DNA of 64,000 nucleotides from an uncultured Bacteroidota bacterium (GTDB lineage Bacteria; Bacteroidota; Bacteroidia; Bacteroidales; WCHB1-69): NCBI GenBank assembly GCA_902802755.1, contig CADCNH010000008.1, positions 1 to 64,000 on the forward strand, read 5' to 3'. Positions 6,434 to 15,953 of this stretch are shown here, piece by piece. The notes beneath the pieces are model-generated. The model had not been told where the DNA came from, did not search any database, and was given only the letters and a program-made list of their open reading frames with translations. Position 1 is the stretch's first letter; every line of letters starts with the position of its first letter. A program made the translations under genes and the position numbers.

Positions 6434-9400
6434 TCAGGAAATTCTATAGTATGCGCGGTAATTATCCCTAAAATATTCTCTGCATCGAACTTCTCACCTC
6501 TCAAGGCTTTTTCTAGCTGTCTCAACAATTGCTTCTTGATTTGCTTGTTCTGCCTGAATCTGGGTTGAGCAAATTGTTTAGCTATCGCATATATTCTTAA
6601 AGTTAGTTCTATGTTCCCTCCCAAATTATCACACAGGTTTCTCTTTGCGTCAGTGTCGAGACGAGCATCTACAACATTGCCTTGCTTCAATTCTTCACCA
6701 ATCTTCTTAATCTGCTTCAAAAACTCCTTATACTCTATGACACCTTGTCGCAATTCTTCCAACAAACGATTGATACGGTCAGAAAAACGTCTGTATTCTT
6801 CAGGGTTTTGTTCACGTTTCCGATTAATAACACGACGGACATTCGCCGTCATAGTTTCAGCTACACCACGCTGACCGCCCAACTCTTGTTCTGCATCTAA
6901 ATCTACATCAACTTCTCCCGTCACTTCATTGATATTGATAATATCAAGGAACGAGAAATCATTCAATTCTGCCAATTTCTCACTTCTTGGAGCAACGATA
7001 TATCTATCAAGCAGACTACGCATTTGCGCATCGTACAGTTTCATATCCACATAGTCGCCACTACGTTGCATCAAAGCGTGTCGTAACTCATCATAATCTT
7101 TTACCTTCCGATAGATGCTTTCTGCTTCTTCTTTTGTATAGCCAGCTTCTCCCATCTCCATCGCAATGGCTGCATAGCGACGGGACAAACGATTAACAGC
7201 ATTATAGAAATCCTCACGCTTTGTCGCATTCTTAATCACCTCTGCGGACTGTTCATCGGCAGGTGTATCAGGGTTGAAGCAGAAATAGTCGAAGAAGTCA
7301 TCCAACTTCCGAGGCAACGCTATCGGTTCACACAATCTCTCAACATTTTGCAATGCCTTTTCCAGTTCTTCGCGTCCTTTCTTCAATCGGGACTGCAACA
7401 GTTCAGCTATTTCATTCTTTTGGAAGCCTTCTGTAGTTTCGCCTTTTGTGTAACTCTCAATGGCTCCTTCAATAAAGTTAAACAAGCCCCTGTAATCAAC
7501 GATATAGCCAAATTCCTTCTCTTCGCCATTCAGCCGGTTTACGCGGCAGATAGCTTGAAACAAGGTATGGTCTATCATCTTTCGGTCAAGATAGAGATAA
7601 GTTGCCGTAGGAGCATCGAACCCCGTCAGTAATTTATCTACCACGATGAGCAACTTCATCTCGGCAGGACGGTTGATGAACTGGTCTTTTGCCCACTCCT
7701 CAAATTGTTCAGGGGTTCGCTCGCCCATCATCTCCTTTGCCCACTTATATTTCAGTTCTTCCTCCGTTTTCTTTTCATCAGCAAAACCAGAGGCCAAATT
7801 AATATCGGGTTCATAGCTGGAAACAACTGCACAATGATTAGCAAAGCCCTCTTCTTTAAATAAAGACCAATACTTGTATGCCTCATAAATGCTTTCACAA
7901 ACCAACATCGCATTACCATAGCCGCCTGTTAGTGCTGGCTTCGTTTCCATATCAAACAAGATGTCGGCAACTACTCTTCTCATGGGTTGGTCACTGCTAT
8001 AGATATTCTGTAATTGCGCCCACCTGTCTTTTAGTGCCTCTTTGGCCTTTTGCGTAAGTTGCTGAGTGTGCACTTCAAAAAGCGCATTCAGTCTATCCTC
8101 ATCTTGCAGTTCCTTTTCTACATTTCTTGCTTCATAACGCAAATCAAGGATAACGCCATCTTTCACAGCCTCATCGAAACGGTAAGAATGAATATAGTGA
8201 CCTATGTTCTCCTCACTTGACTGTCGTTCGCCCTTTTTCAGCAGAGGTGTACCCGTAAAACCAACCATCATGACATTTCCACCCATAATCATCTTCATGG
8301 CCTGATGTAACAAACCGCCTTGCGTGCGATGACACTCGTCGATAAATACATACAGATTGCCCTTTGCCTTGAAATCCACAGGCAACTTCTCTGCCACTTC
8401 CTTTAGATATTGGTCTATTGAACGCTTTCCAGCCTTTTGATATTCCTCTAAATTTTCCTTATCCGACGATGCACCAAATTTATGAATAAGTGTAGTTATC
8501 AGCCACGGAGCAGTAGCATCCAACTTTGTCAATAGGTCATTGCCGCTCTTGGCATGGTAGAAACCAATGTCATGATTCTTCAAGTCAAGCAAGCCCGAAT
8601 TGCGTAAGCCATTGGTAATCTGCTTGTCAAGTTCGTCACGGTCTGTAATAATAACTACTCTTGCATTCTCTATATTCTGTTTAATCCATTTTGCCAGCCA
8701 CACCATCGTGAGACTCTTGCCCGAACCTTGTGAATGCCAGATAATACCGCTGTCCTTCCTCTCTATGCGAGGAATGGCTGCACGAAGGGCAAAGAATTGA
8801 TTGGGGCGAGCCACCTTCTTTGTACCGCCATCATAAATAACGCAATATTGAATGAAATGTATCAGCCGAGTAGGCTCCAACATCTGCAATACTGAACGAT
8901 CCAACTCGTTTTGAACATCAGCGAATGTTGGCACATCAAGGTTCTCATCATCACTGATACCTGTAGGTTCTTTCCAATGCAAATAGTATTTCTGTGGTGT
9001 GCATGTAGTTCCATAGAACAACCCCTCACTTGGATTGCCAGCCATGCAAAGTTGTGAGGTGGTAAAGAACTGTGGGATATAACCAGATTGCTGGTTGCGA
9101 TAGTTCTGACGTATGCCCTCGGCTACAGGAACACCTTGCCGTTTCAACTCAAGCACGACCATTGCGATGCCGTTGATATAAACCACAATGTCAGGACGAC
9201 GATGTTCTGTCACTGTCAGACCATCACATCTAACCGTTACCTCTTCGGCAATCTCAAAGATATTGTTCTTCGGATTCTTCCAGTCAACCAGATGCACGGT
9301 CAAGTCGGTTTCATTCAATCCCCTGCGGATACTGACGCCATAGCATAACCGTTCATAAACCTTTTCGCTGGTTTCCATCAGCGTTTCGAAGTTGGAACAC

Positions 9401-9633
9401 TGCGCTATCTCCTCTTTCAGTTTCCTAATAGCCGACTTTGCCTGCTCACTTGTCAATTTCTGCTCATTTCGCTTCGTCAAAAAAGCCATCAAGGACTCTT
9501 CCCGCAAATTGGTATTCTCCTCTTCTTTCAGATTGCCGATATATTGATAGTCCGGCAGTCTGTCTTTGATAAGCCTTAACACATGCTCCTGTGTCTTGCG
9601 CTCACTTTGGGTTATATAGTCGTCGTATGGCAT
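6430..9633 (-). CDS. hsdR: Type I restriction endonuclease subunit R
   Basis: The 1067-residue motor and nuclease subunit translocates DNA with ATP and cleaves it at a distance from the recognition site. The PD-(D/E)xK nuclease motif is visible as RPDIVV (D148) and VLELKR (E162, K164). The helicase has Walker A GSGKS with K306, motif II DECH at 432-435, and VGFTGTPL as motif III. Later LLTGFDAPTATYLYLD and AICRVNRL are RecA-like domain 2 motifs, followed by a helical C-terminus that docks on the methylase. It starts 12 nt after hsdS and overlaps the metallopeptidase gene. No disruption is seen. Confidence 0.97.
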   Translation of the reverse strand: MPYDDYITQSERKTQEHVLRLIKDRLPDYQYIGNLKEEENTNLREESLMAFLTKRNEQKLTSEQAKSAIRKLKEEIAQCSNFETLMETSEKVYERLCYGVSIRRGLNETDLTVHLVDWKNPKNNIFEIAEEVTVRCDGLTVTEHRRPDIVVYINGIAMVVLELKRQGVPVAEGIRQNYRNQQSGYIPQFFTTSQLCMAGNPSEGLFYGTTCTPQKYYLHWKEPTGISDDENLDVPTFADVQNELDRSVLQMLEPTRLIHFIQYCVIYDGGTKKVARPNQFFALRAAIPRIERKDSGIIWHSQGSGKSLTMVWLAKWIKQNIENARVVIITDRDELDKQITNGLRNSGLLDLKNHDIGFYHAKSGNDLLTKLDATAPWLITTLIHKFGASSDKENLEEYQKAGKRSIDQYLKEVAEKLPVDFKAKGNLYVFIDECHRTQGGLLHQAMKMIMGGNVMMVGFTGTPLLKKGERQSSEENIGHYIHSYRFDEAVKDGVILDLRYEARNVEKELQDEDRLNALFEVHTQQLTQKAKEALKDRWAQLQNIYSSDQPMRRVVADILFDMETKPALTGGYGNAMLVCESIYEAYKYWSLFKEEGFANHCAVVSSYEPDINLASGFADEKKTEEELKYKWAKEMMGERTPEQFEEWAKDQFINRPAEMKLLIVVDKLLTGFDAPTATYLYLDRKMIDHTLFQAICRVNRLNGEEKEFGYIVDYRGLFNFIEGAIESYTKGETTEGFQKNEIAELLQSRLKKGREELEKALQNVERLCEPIALPRKLDDFFDYFCFNPDTPADEQSAEVIKNATKREDFYNAVNRLSRRYAAIAMEMGEAGYTKEEAESIYRKVKDYDELRHALMQRSGDYVDMKLYDAQMRSLLDRYIVAPRSEKLAELNDFSFLDIININEVTGEVDVDLDAEQELGGQRGVAETMTANVRRVINRKREQNPEEYRRFSDRINRLLEELRQGVIEYKEFLKQIKKIGEELKQGNVVDARLDTDAKRNLCDNLGGNIELTLRIYAIAKQFAQPRFRQNKQIKKQLLRQLEKALRGEKFDAENILGIITAHTIEFPD

Positions 9634-9645
9634 AACAAATGGATT

Positions 9646-11391
9646 TTAGTTGTTCTCTGTTTGTGGCATAAAACCATTGGCACGCATCCAGTCGAGTTCT
9701 GTTTGCCAACGGTTACGGCTGATGCGTTTCTTTGATTCATGCCAGTTGTTCAGGACTTCGTTCAGTATATCGTCATCCGTAAATGACTTATGGCTTTGCA
9801 ACAAATCGTTCCATGCACTATAAAGTGTCGCAATAATCTCGCATTGCTCCGTCGTGCTGGATCTAAAAGTGTCGATTATCTTGTCAAACATAGGCATAAC
9901 ATCAGCATAGTATTTCTCAAAATACTTCTTGTGTCCGCCTCTATTCTGCATGGGCATATACCTATATCCCTTATCCTCTTTATTTGCCTCAAACCACTTT
10001 TGTTTCTTCATCTGGCTATCAATAGAGCGAAGGGCTCTGTTGTCGTATGGGCCAGCAGCATCCCTGTGATAATGGGAGTCTATGTCGATGTGGCAAAGAT
10101 GCTCTGTCAAAAATATCAGTTTTTCCATCTTCACATGTCCGAAGGTTCGTTCCTCGCAAAGGCGGTCAGCTATCTCTGCTGCCAAAACGCTTCTCCTAAA
10201 ATACACATTTGCCGCTTTTGCTTTCGGAAGGTCTTGCTGTTTCGTTTCTGCTTCTACCAATCTGATTTGCCCAGTCAGTAGTTTTTGCATCATTCCTTCT
10301 TTCAGTTGGATATATTTGTCTCGCTCTTCTTCAAGAGATTCGATTTCGTTATCCATTGTGGAAAGGATGTTGGCAATAGCTACTTGTTCTTCGTATAAAC
10401 AAGGAATATTGATTTTTAACGGAGCAATATCCTTGGGGTGAATATGAGGTTGAGCTCCTCCTGTTTGTAACCGGAAGATATCATTTTGTTTTAGTAGTAA
10501 AACATAGTATATAAAATCGATAAAGTAATCATTGCCTTCCGATATTGTTGAGCAGTCTGTCGCAAATATTGGTTCTTTATAGTATGAAATGTATCCAGCA
10601 TTTGCACCAGAGGCACTGATGGTAATTGTTCTACCATTACGATTAGCAACATTATGGAACCCAGCAGGGGTTATTCCTCCTGCAATTACAGGGATGCTAC
10701 CAAATTGATACTCTGACGATTTCAACATACTTCCACGTTGGATATTGACAATCGTTCCTAATTCACTCTCCACCCATTCCCCATCAAATCCAGGCAAGCG
10801 TTTCTTTCCAGTCAGTAGTTGCTGCATAGCACCTTGCTTTATCATGCGTTTCTTCTCTATTGTTTTTGAAAGAGAGGAAATCAGCTTATCCATGTTCGAT
10901 AAGGCTTCCGCGATTCTTTCTTGTTCTATTGTTGATGAAGGCAAACTAAAAAGACGTTCTTCCATATAACTTTTTGTTATATGTGACATTGTGCTACCTT
11001 GAGAAGATCTCTTTTGTTTGTCAACATCATTATTCAAAAGGTAGTACAAGAAAGCTTTATTAACGCCATCACATATTACTTTCCAAATGTGATAATGATA
11101 AATAGTACGGTAAGATGACCAAATGTATGCGCCATAAGTACATGACCAAGCATACAATAAATCACCTTGATTACAATACAGTTTTTCGTCTAGCTCTAAA
11201 TTTGAATAATACCATGCATCATTAGAGAAAAAATTACCCACTCTTAAAACCCGATATTTTCCAGAAGATAAAAGTTCTTCTTGTCTATATGCACGACCAT
11301 TAATTAGAGTCGCAAAACTTTTTAGTTGGCGAACTTCCCAGTCTTCAGGAATCAACCCTATCTCCGTCTGTTTGAATTTTGTTTCAATCAT
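9646..11391 (-). CDS. hsdS: Type I specificity subunit S with an added C-terminal domain
   Basis: The product has 581 residues; ordinary HsdS proteins have about 400. The first ~385 fit the family: target recognition domain 1 (about 10-160), a conserved helix (MDKLISSLSKTIEKKRMIKQ, then GAMQQLLTGKKRLPGF), target recognition domain 2 (about 205-345) and the second helix (STMDNEIESLEEERDKYIQL, then GMMQKLLTGQIRL). Residues ~390-581 are extra: VYFRRSVLAAEIADRLCEER, FGHVKMEKLIFLTEHLCHID, AAGPYDNRALRSID. This segment faintly recalls Panacea/SocA (DUF4065) domains in the KMEKLIFL...GPY pattern, but that is only a guess. The N6-methylation target cannot be read from sequence. Confidence 0.93.
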   Translation of the reverse strand: MIETKFKQTEIGLIPEDWEVRQLKSFATLINGRAYRQEELLSSGKYRVLRVGNFFSNDAWYYSNLELDEKLYCNQGDLLYAWSCTYGAYIWSSYRTIYHYHIWKVICDGVNKAFLYYLLNNDVDKQKRSSQGSTMSHITKSYMEERLFSLPSSTIEQERIAEALSNMDKLISSLSKTIEKKRMIKQGAMQQLLTGKKRLPGFDGEWVESELGTIVNIQRGSMLKSSEYQFGSIPVIAGGITPAGFHNVANRNGRTITISASGANAGYISYYKEPIFATDCSTISEGNDYFIDFIYYVLLLKQNDIFRLQTGGAQPHIHPKDIAPLKINIPCLYEEQVAIANILSTMDNEIESLEEERDKYIQLKEGMMQKLLTGQIRLVEAETKQQDLPKAKAANVYFRRSVLAAEIADRLCEERTFGHVKMEKLIFLTEHLCHIDIDSHYHRDAAGPYDNRALRSIDSQMKKQKWFEANKEDKGYRYMPMQNRGGHKKYFEKYYADVMPMFDKIIDTFRSSTTEQCEIIATLYSAWNDLLQSHKSFTDDDILNEVLNNWHESKKRISRNRWQTELDWMRANGFMPQTENN

Positions 11392-11401
11392 TGCAATCTA
11401 C

Positions 11402-13855
11402 TTAAAATTCAACACCCATTTCTTTTAGATAACCTTTCACGATATCGCGATAGCGATTTACGTCATCTTCCATCTCTGGTAGCGTCACCTTATATCGTTC
11501 GTTCAATGCCGTGATAGAGGTGATGATGTTTTGATGTTCGGCTGTCATCAAGGCTTGCTGACGACTCTGCATGTCGGGCATCCACTTGTCATCGAACACC
11601 ATCGTGCGTATTTCTTCTTCCGTCAAAATTTTATACTTCTTTAAGACATTTGCAGTTAGTCGGGCAACCTTTTCTTTCAATTCCTTCTTTAGTTGCTCTT
11701 GCTCCTTGAAGTGCTTCAAGAAGTCCTCCCAAACAGGTATGTAATCCGCATTATCAGCAGGATGTTTCTTGCCTTCCTTCAACAAAACGCCAACGGCTTT
11801 GCAAAACTTTGCATTCACCTTGTCACTCTCAATATCCTCAAAAGCATCAGCATATTCCTCTGTAATCGTCTCCATTGCCACCTGTTCTGCCTCCATCAAT
11901 TGCCGAGTATTGGTCACATCGGCTTGCTCCTTGGCAAAATAACGATTGACAAGGATTGAGGAAGGCACAAGATCGCAGGTCAAGTCCTCATAGCTGTAGG
12001 TTTTCTTTACTTCACCTTTCTTGTTGGTGGGCAACTCCACTGTTACCTTCCAACCATCGCGACTAATCAGATACAGGTCATCCTGCATCGTCACCTCATT
12101 CCAATAGGTCATCAATTCATCATAGACAGCGTATGCATCAACCAATGAACGACTGGACTTAAAGATGCGCAGTATTTCATCACTCCAACGTATGATGGCC
12201 TTGCGGGGCACACTGCCAACACCCAACGTTCTCAATTCCTCGCGCATAAACTGATGCCATTTCTCAAAGGCACTATTATAGTTGTCGGCTTGTTGTTTAT
12301 AGCTCTCATCTTGTTCTATAAGCTGAGCCAAATGACTATCGGCTTTTTGAGTTAGTTGCATATAGCCAACGTTCTCGTATGGCTCAAATATCTTGTCACG
12401 AAGCGACGGGCACACATTCCACAGCGTTTCCAAGGAATCAATATCAACCAACGGCAAGCCACCATGAATATGGGCATAGAGATTTTGCTCAACTTCTGTA
12501 GAACGGGGCGTGATGTAGCGTGGAATGTTCAAATTGTATTCGTTGCGTTCTATTTCTTCCCATTCCACCAAGCGGCAAAAGTGGTCTATCTTCTTTCCAA
12601 CTTCCCACGCATCACTGATACGTCGGATGTCCTGCTCACGAAGTCTGTTCTTTGCACCGTCTTTTTTGAATCCCTCTTTGGCATCCATCATAAAGATGCC
12701 TTTTGAGGTTGCCGCATTTTTCTTGTCAACAATGATGATGCAGGCAGGAATACCCGTGCCATAGAATAGGTTTGAGGGAAGTCCGATGATGCCACGTATC
12801 ACCTTTTTATCAATCAGGTGTTTTCTGATTTTGGCTTCAGCCTCACCCTTTTCTACCGAACCACGGAACAACACGCCATGAGGCAGGATGCAAGCACCCA
12901 TGCCGTCTGGTTTTATTGACTCGATGATATGCAACAAAAACGCATAGTCGCCTTTGGATGTTGGCGGTACGCCAATGTCCTTTTTCCACCGTCCATAAAT
13001 GTCATCTTCTTTAGCCGATTTCATCCACTTCTTCAGGGAAAATGGCGGATTGGCAACCACATAGTCAAACTGGTCAAGCTTGACACCATGAGTATGCAAT
13101 GGTGTGTTCAACGTATCACCCTGTTGCAGGTCTGCCGTCATCATGCCATGCAGAATCATGTTCATCTTTGCCATGCTTATAGTAGAAAGATCTTTTTCCT
13201 GACCATAGATGCCTACATTTACACCCTCTTTGGGAGCCTCGTCTCTGGCGCGAAGCAACAACGAACCCGAGCCGCAGGCAGGGTCGTAGATGTTTATTTG
13301 CGGACGATGGTCTTTGCTGATGCCAATAATGCGAGCCATTAAGCGACTCACCTCGGCAGGGGTATAGAACTGTCCTTTGGACTTTCCCGACTGCGATGCA
13401 AAATTGCGCATCAGATATTCGTAAGCATCACCTATCAAATCGTCATCACCAGCGCGATTGGTACCGAAGTCGAGGTTCTTGTTTTCAAAAACTTCAACGA
13501 GACCCGTGATGGTATCAACCTTGTCCTTCCCCTTGCCCAACTTGTCTTCATTGTCGAAGTCGGCATTGACGAACACATTGTCAAGGCCAAATGCGCTGGC
13601 GATTTTTGCTAGTTTCACATTAATTTGCTCACCAATATCATTCTTGTGCTTCAGTTTACGAATCTCATCGAAGGTGCAATCATCGGGTAAGTCTTCCATC
13701 ATGTCCTCATCCCCGGCTTTCTTCTTGTCGCTGATATACTTCAAGAACAGCATGACCAGCACATAATCCTTGTATAGACTTGCATCCATACCACCGCGGA
13801 GTGCATCGCAGCCCTCCCACAGCATACTATATAATTGTGATTTTTTGATTGCCAT
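11402..13855 (-). CDS. hsdM: Type I DNA methyltransferase subunit M
   Basis: This is an N6-adenine methyltransferase subunit of 817 residues; many HsdM proteins have 480-550. The N-terminal HsdM_N helical domain (SQLYSMLWEGCDALRGGMDA) is followed by GQFYTPAEVSRLMARIIG, the AdoMet-binding motif DPACGSG (from D191) and the catalytic NPPF (from N269). After the catalytic fold ends near 480 there is a ~330-residue mainly helical extension, partly coiled-coil-like (EQEQLKKELKEKVARL), which could make contacts otherwise supplied by HsdS helices. It begins 12 nt after the GIY-YIG gene stop and ends 10 nt before hsdS. Confidence 0.96.
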   Translation of the reverse strand: MAIKKSQLYSMLWEGCDALRGGMDASLYKDYVLVMLFLKYISDKKKAGDEDMMEDLPDDCTFDEIRKLKHKNDIGEQINVKLAKIASAFGLDNVFVNADFDNEDKLGKGKDKVDTITGLVEVFENKNLDFGTNRAGDDDLIGDAYEYLMRNFASQSGKSKGQFYTPAEVSRLMARIIGISKDHRPQINIYDPACGSGSLLLRARDEAPKEGVNVGIYGQEKDLSTISMAKMNMILHGMMTADLQQGDTLNTPLHTHGVKLDQFDYVVANPPFSLKKWMKSAKEDDIYGRWKKDIGVPPTSKGDYAFLLHIIESIKPDGMGACILPHGVLFRGSVEKGEAEAKIRKHLIDKKVIRGIIGLPSNLFYGTGIPACIIIVDKKNAATSKGIFMMDAKEGFKKDGAKNRLREQDIRRISDAWEVGKKIDHFCRLVEWEEIERNEYNLNIPRYITPRSTEVEQNLYAHIHGGLPLVDIDSLETLWNVCPSLRDKIFEPYENVGYMQLTQKADSHLAQLIEQDESYKQQADNYNSAFEKWHQFMREELRTLGVGSVPRKAIIRWSDEILRIFKSSRSLVDAYAVYDELMTYWNEVTMQDDLYLISRDGWKVTVELPTNKKGEVKKTYSYEDLTCDLVPSSILVNRYFAKEQADVTNTRQLMEAEQVAMETITEEYADAFEDIESDKVNAKFCKAVGVLLKEGKKHPADNADYIPVWEDFLKHFKEQEQLKKELKEKVARLTANVLKKYKILTEEEIRTMVFDDKWMPDMQSRQQALMTAEHQNIITSITALNERYKVTLPEMEDDVNRYRDIVKGYLKEMGVEF

Positions 13856-13867
13856 AATTTGTGTTGT

Positions 13868-14542
13868 TTATTTTTCTCTTTCCAACCTAATTTCCCACAA
13901 AGTTTTTCCCTGATAGCTAAAATACTTCGGACCTTGGTAAGATTCGCTGCTGTTGTGCATTTCTTCAGGAAGGTACGTACCGCAAAAAGCGGAAAGGCTC
14001 CACAAGCGGCCCTCATATTCCACCTTGTTTTTGTCTGCCACCTTTACAGGAAGATTCAGTGCATCAAAAATAACTGTGTCACCAATATTCAAGCCTACCA
14101 TGCTGAAATCAAAGGGAGCTCGTTGAGCTTTCTTTTCCTTTTTCTCCTTTGGAACTTCATTAACGGGGTATAACTGATGAGGCTTCCCGTCTTCATATTT
14201 CATCACCACAGCATCTTCAATAGCACGTGCCAAATCTGTCAGAATCTCAAGAGCCTGTGCCGGATGCACATTGAAGAACTCGCGGTTCTGACGAATCCGC
14301 AAATCGGTGAGTCTATCAATCTGCTTGTGAATAATGCGTTCCACCTCTGCATATTTGATGGTTTGCATCGTAGCATAAATCTCAAACGGCAACGGAACAG
14401 CGGTGTTGTCCAACTCTTTCGAGCGCACATTCACTGGTCGCGAACTCTTTCCAATCTTTACCCAATCCTCCTTGAAACTGGGATTGGTAAGGATATAGAC
14501 GTAGCCTTGGAGGGTGTCTTCTTTCATGATAAAATTTAGCAT
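13868..14542 (-). CDS. GIY-YIG (T5orf172/MUG113-type) protein, first gene of the restriction operon
   Basis: The 224-residue frame (219 if the second ATG at 14527 is used). The N-terminal GYVYILTNPSFKEDWVKIGK, then R-x-x-x-V-R-S-K-E-L, is the GIY-YIG nuclease core in its T5orf172 form, and NREFF supplies the likely metal-binding glutamate. The C-terminal ~65 residues (GLNIGDTVIFDALNLPVKVA, RLWSLSAFC, GPKYFSYQGKTLWEIR) resemble the DUF4357/RAMA domain found with modification enzymes. Both starts lie close behind the promoter at 14559-14589. The role in the operon is unknown; nuclease or DNA-modification reading are options. Confidence 0.8.
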   Translation of the reverse strand: MLNFIMKEDTLQGYVYILTNPSFKEDWVKIGKSSRPVNVRSKELDNTAVPLPFEIYATMQTIKYAEVERIIHKQIDRLTDLRIRQNREFFNVHPAQALEILTDLARAIEDAVVMKYEDGKPHQLYPVNEVPKEKKEKKAQRAPFDFSMVGLNIGDTVIFDALNLPVKVADKNKVEYEGRLWSLSAFCGTYLPEEMHNSSESYQGPKYFSYQGKTLWEIRLEREK

Positions 14543-14854
14543 TTACTCAATTAACCTGCAAAGATACAAAAAAGAGCATAAAAGCACAAGAAAAAGGTAA
14601 GAAATCGCAAAAAAACGACAAGAAATAGGCAAAAAGATGGGATTCTGACGGATTTTACTGTAAGGCAATGGTATTGGGCTTCAGCTTTAATGTGCCCCTT
14701 CCGCGGTGTGCCCTTTTTGTGCTTCGGGGCAGGCGACAACCGCACCGCGGGGTGGGTATGGGGCATTTTGTACCAGGGGTTTCACCCCTGGCTATGGTCT
14801 TTCCGGCCCTACGGGCCTTACTCCGCCCAGATGCCACGTCCCTATAATTGCACA
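14543..14854. repeat. Intergenic hairpin-rich stretch before repeat D
   Basis: No gene is seen here. It holds the GC-rich stem CCGCGGTG (14701-14708) with CACCGCGG (14743-14750) and loop GTGCTTCGGGGC, the same family as in repeats A-C. It also holds a CAGGGGT/ACCCCTG hairpin (from about 14773) and a GGCC/GGGCC hairpin near 14810. The segment from about 14779 (TTTCACCCCTGGCTATGGTC) recurs imperfectly at about 15876. Confidence 0.6.
14559..14589 (-). promoter_or_regulatory. Promoter of the GIY-YIG-hsdMSR-peptidase-abiH operon
   Basis: On the minus strand TATCTTTG (14566-14559) is preceded by TTG (14589-14587) with a 20-nt spacer, a good Bacteroidota promoter. It faces the six-gene operon, in which gene gaps are 12, 10, 12, -4 and 58 nt, so one transcript of about 10 kb is expected. 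Confidence 0.75.
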
Positions 14855-15229
14855 CCAACGGACGCATGCGATGCGTCCCTATATATCATATTTACATCAA
14901 AAATTTCCGCATGGAAATTTTTACCTTAATACCGCATTTGCGAATAGCTTGCGTGGAAAAACGAGGAGTATGGAGAGCTAAAAAGCCGACTGTTTGAGCT
15001 TGCTTTAGCAAGCGAGTTTCGGCTTTTTAGGCTACTTACTCGCTTACCGCAGTTTTCTTTTGTGGCTGCAAAAGAAAGGGGAAGAAAAATTTCACCATCT
15101 CTTTTTTGCAACTTTTCGCACAATTTTGTCCACTTTCTGACCAAAAAGTGCAACTTATTAAACTATTGATTTTTAGCAAATTAACAAAATTTCCACCCTT
15201 GATTTTCAGTTCAGTTATTGTAACTTTGC
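14855..15229 (+). repeat. Direct repeat D (second repeat class, same promoter module)
   Basis: It starts CCAACGGACGCATGCG and includes a GGACGCA/TGCGTCC hairpin at 14860-14878 and a terminator-like hairpin AAAAAGCCGA (14980-14989) with TCGGCTTTTT (15019-15028) enclosing GCTTGC/GCAAGC. It then runs into the ~120-bp module shared with A-C (TTTTGTCCACTTT, TGATTTTTAGCAAATTAACA). It ends in a promoter: TTG 15199-15201, a 19-nt spacer, TAACTTTG 15221-15228. Copy E lies 1.1 kb downstream in the same orientation. Confidence 0.85.
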
Positions 15230-15255
15230 GGAAATCAAAAACTAAATAAAAACTT

Positions 15256-15831
15256 ATGGAAAAGAATCGTCCTCAATTGGGGAGCGGGCCAACTTATTCG
15301 GACTCCCCATCAGACAATGCCAATTCTTCTATTACGAGTAGCCCTACCGATACCCTTCGTACCTCGAAGAATTCGGATGCAAAAATAATAAAAATTCTAA
15401 CACCAATAAAAGCAAACATTAAAAAATTCAAAAATAATGATTACCATATTGATTATTTTAGTGGCTGGAATGGTGCTTTGATTGGATTGCGAAAATTATT
15501 GCAATTGAACTATCGAGGAGGTTCTAACTACTCTAATTATGAAACACCAAGAGGCGTATTATCTTTACGACTATCAGGACATAATGCTAATGGCAACAAT
15601 TTTTCACCCGAAAACATCAATATAAGTGTCTTTGTCGCTTTATTCGAATACGAGCATATTAAATCAAGCGTGAAATATACAGAATATAGAATCACGAAAG
15701 AAACGTACGACAAATACCCCAAAAAAGTTGTATATGAAATTGTAACCGCGGTTGAACGAGCATTGAGTGGCGAAATATTTGAATTAAACAATGATATTGC
15801 CGATAAAACTCCTTATGAAATAGAAATCTAA
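15256..15831 (+). CDS. Accessory protein of unknown function behind repeat D
   Basis: The product has 191 residues. The first ~45 are low in complexity and rich in Ser, Asn, Asp and Thr (PSDNANSSITSSPTDTLRTS), like a linker of a secreted or phage-borne polymorphic protein. The rest is a folded-looking domain: IDYFSGWNGALIGLRKLLQL, then RGVLSLRLSGHNANGNNF, then ISVFVALFEYEHI. I do not recognise a family with confidence. It stands alone between repeats D and E and has its own promoter, the same layout as the toxin cassettes at 742-4008, so a toxin or phage-module role is a guess from context. Confidence 0.6.
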   Translation: MEKNRPQLGSGPTYSDSPSDNANSSITSSPTDTLRTSKNSDAKIIKILTPIKANIKKFKNNDYHIDYFSGWNGALIGLRKLLQLNYRGGSNYSNYETPRGVLSLRLSGHNANGNNFSPENINISVFVALFEYEHIKSSVKYTEYRITKETYDKYPKKVVYEIVTAVERALSGEIFELNNDIADKTPYEIEI

Positions 15832-15953
15832 GTGACAAACAAGCGTCCTGTGTGCCGCGAGAGGAGTGACAATGTCGCTTTCACCCCTGTCTATGGTCTT
15901 TTCTGCCCTACAAGCCTTACTCCACCCTGTCGATGCATACCAACAACCACCCT

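Noticed and set aside
14551-14981. Short ORFs on both strands near repeat D
   Set aside because: They consist of hairpin repeats; versions of the same peptides appear again at repeat E without selection for a frame.
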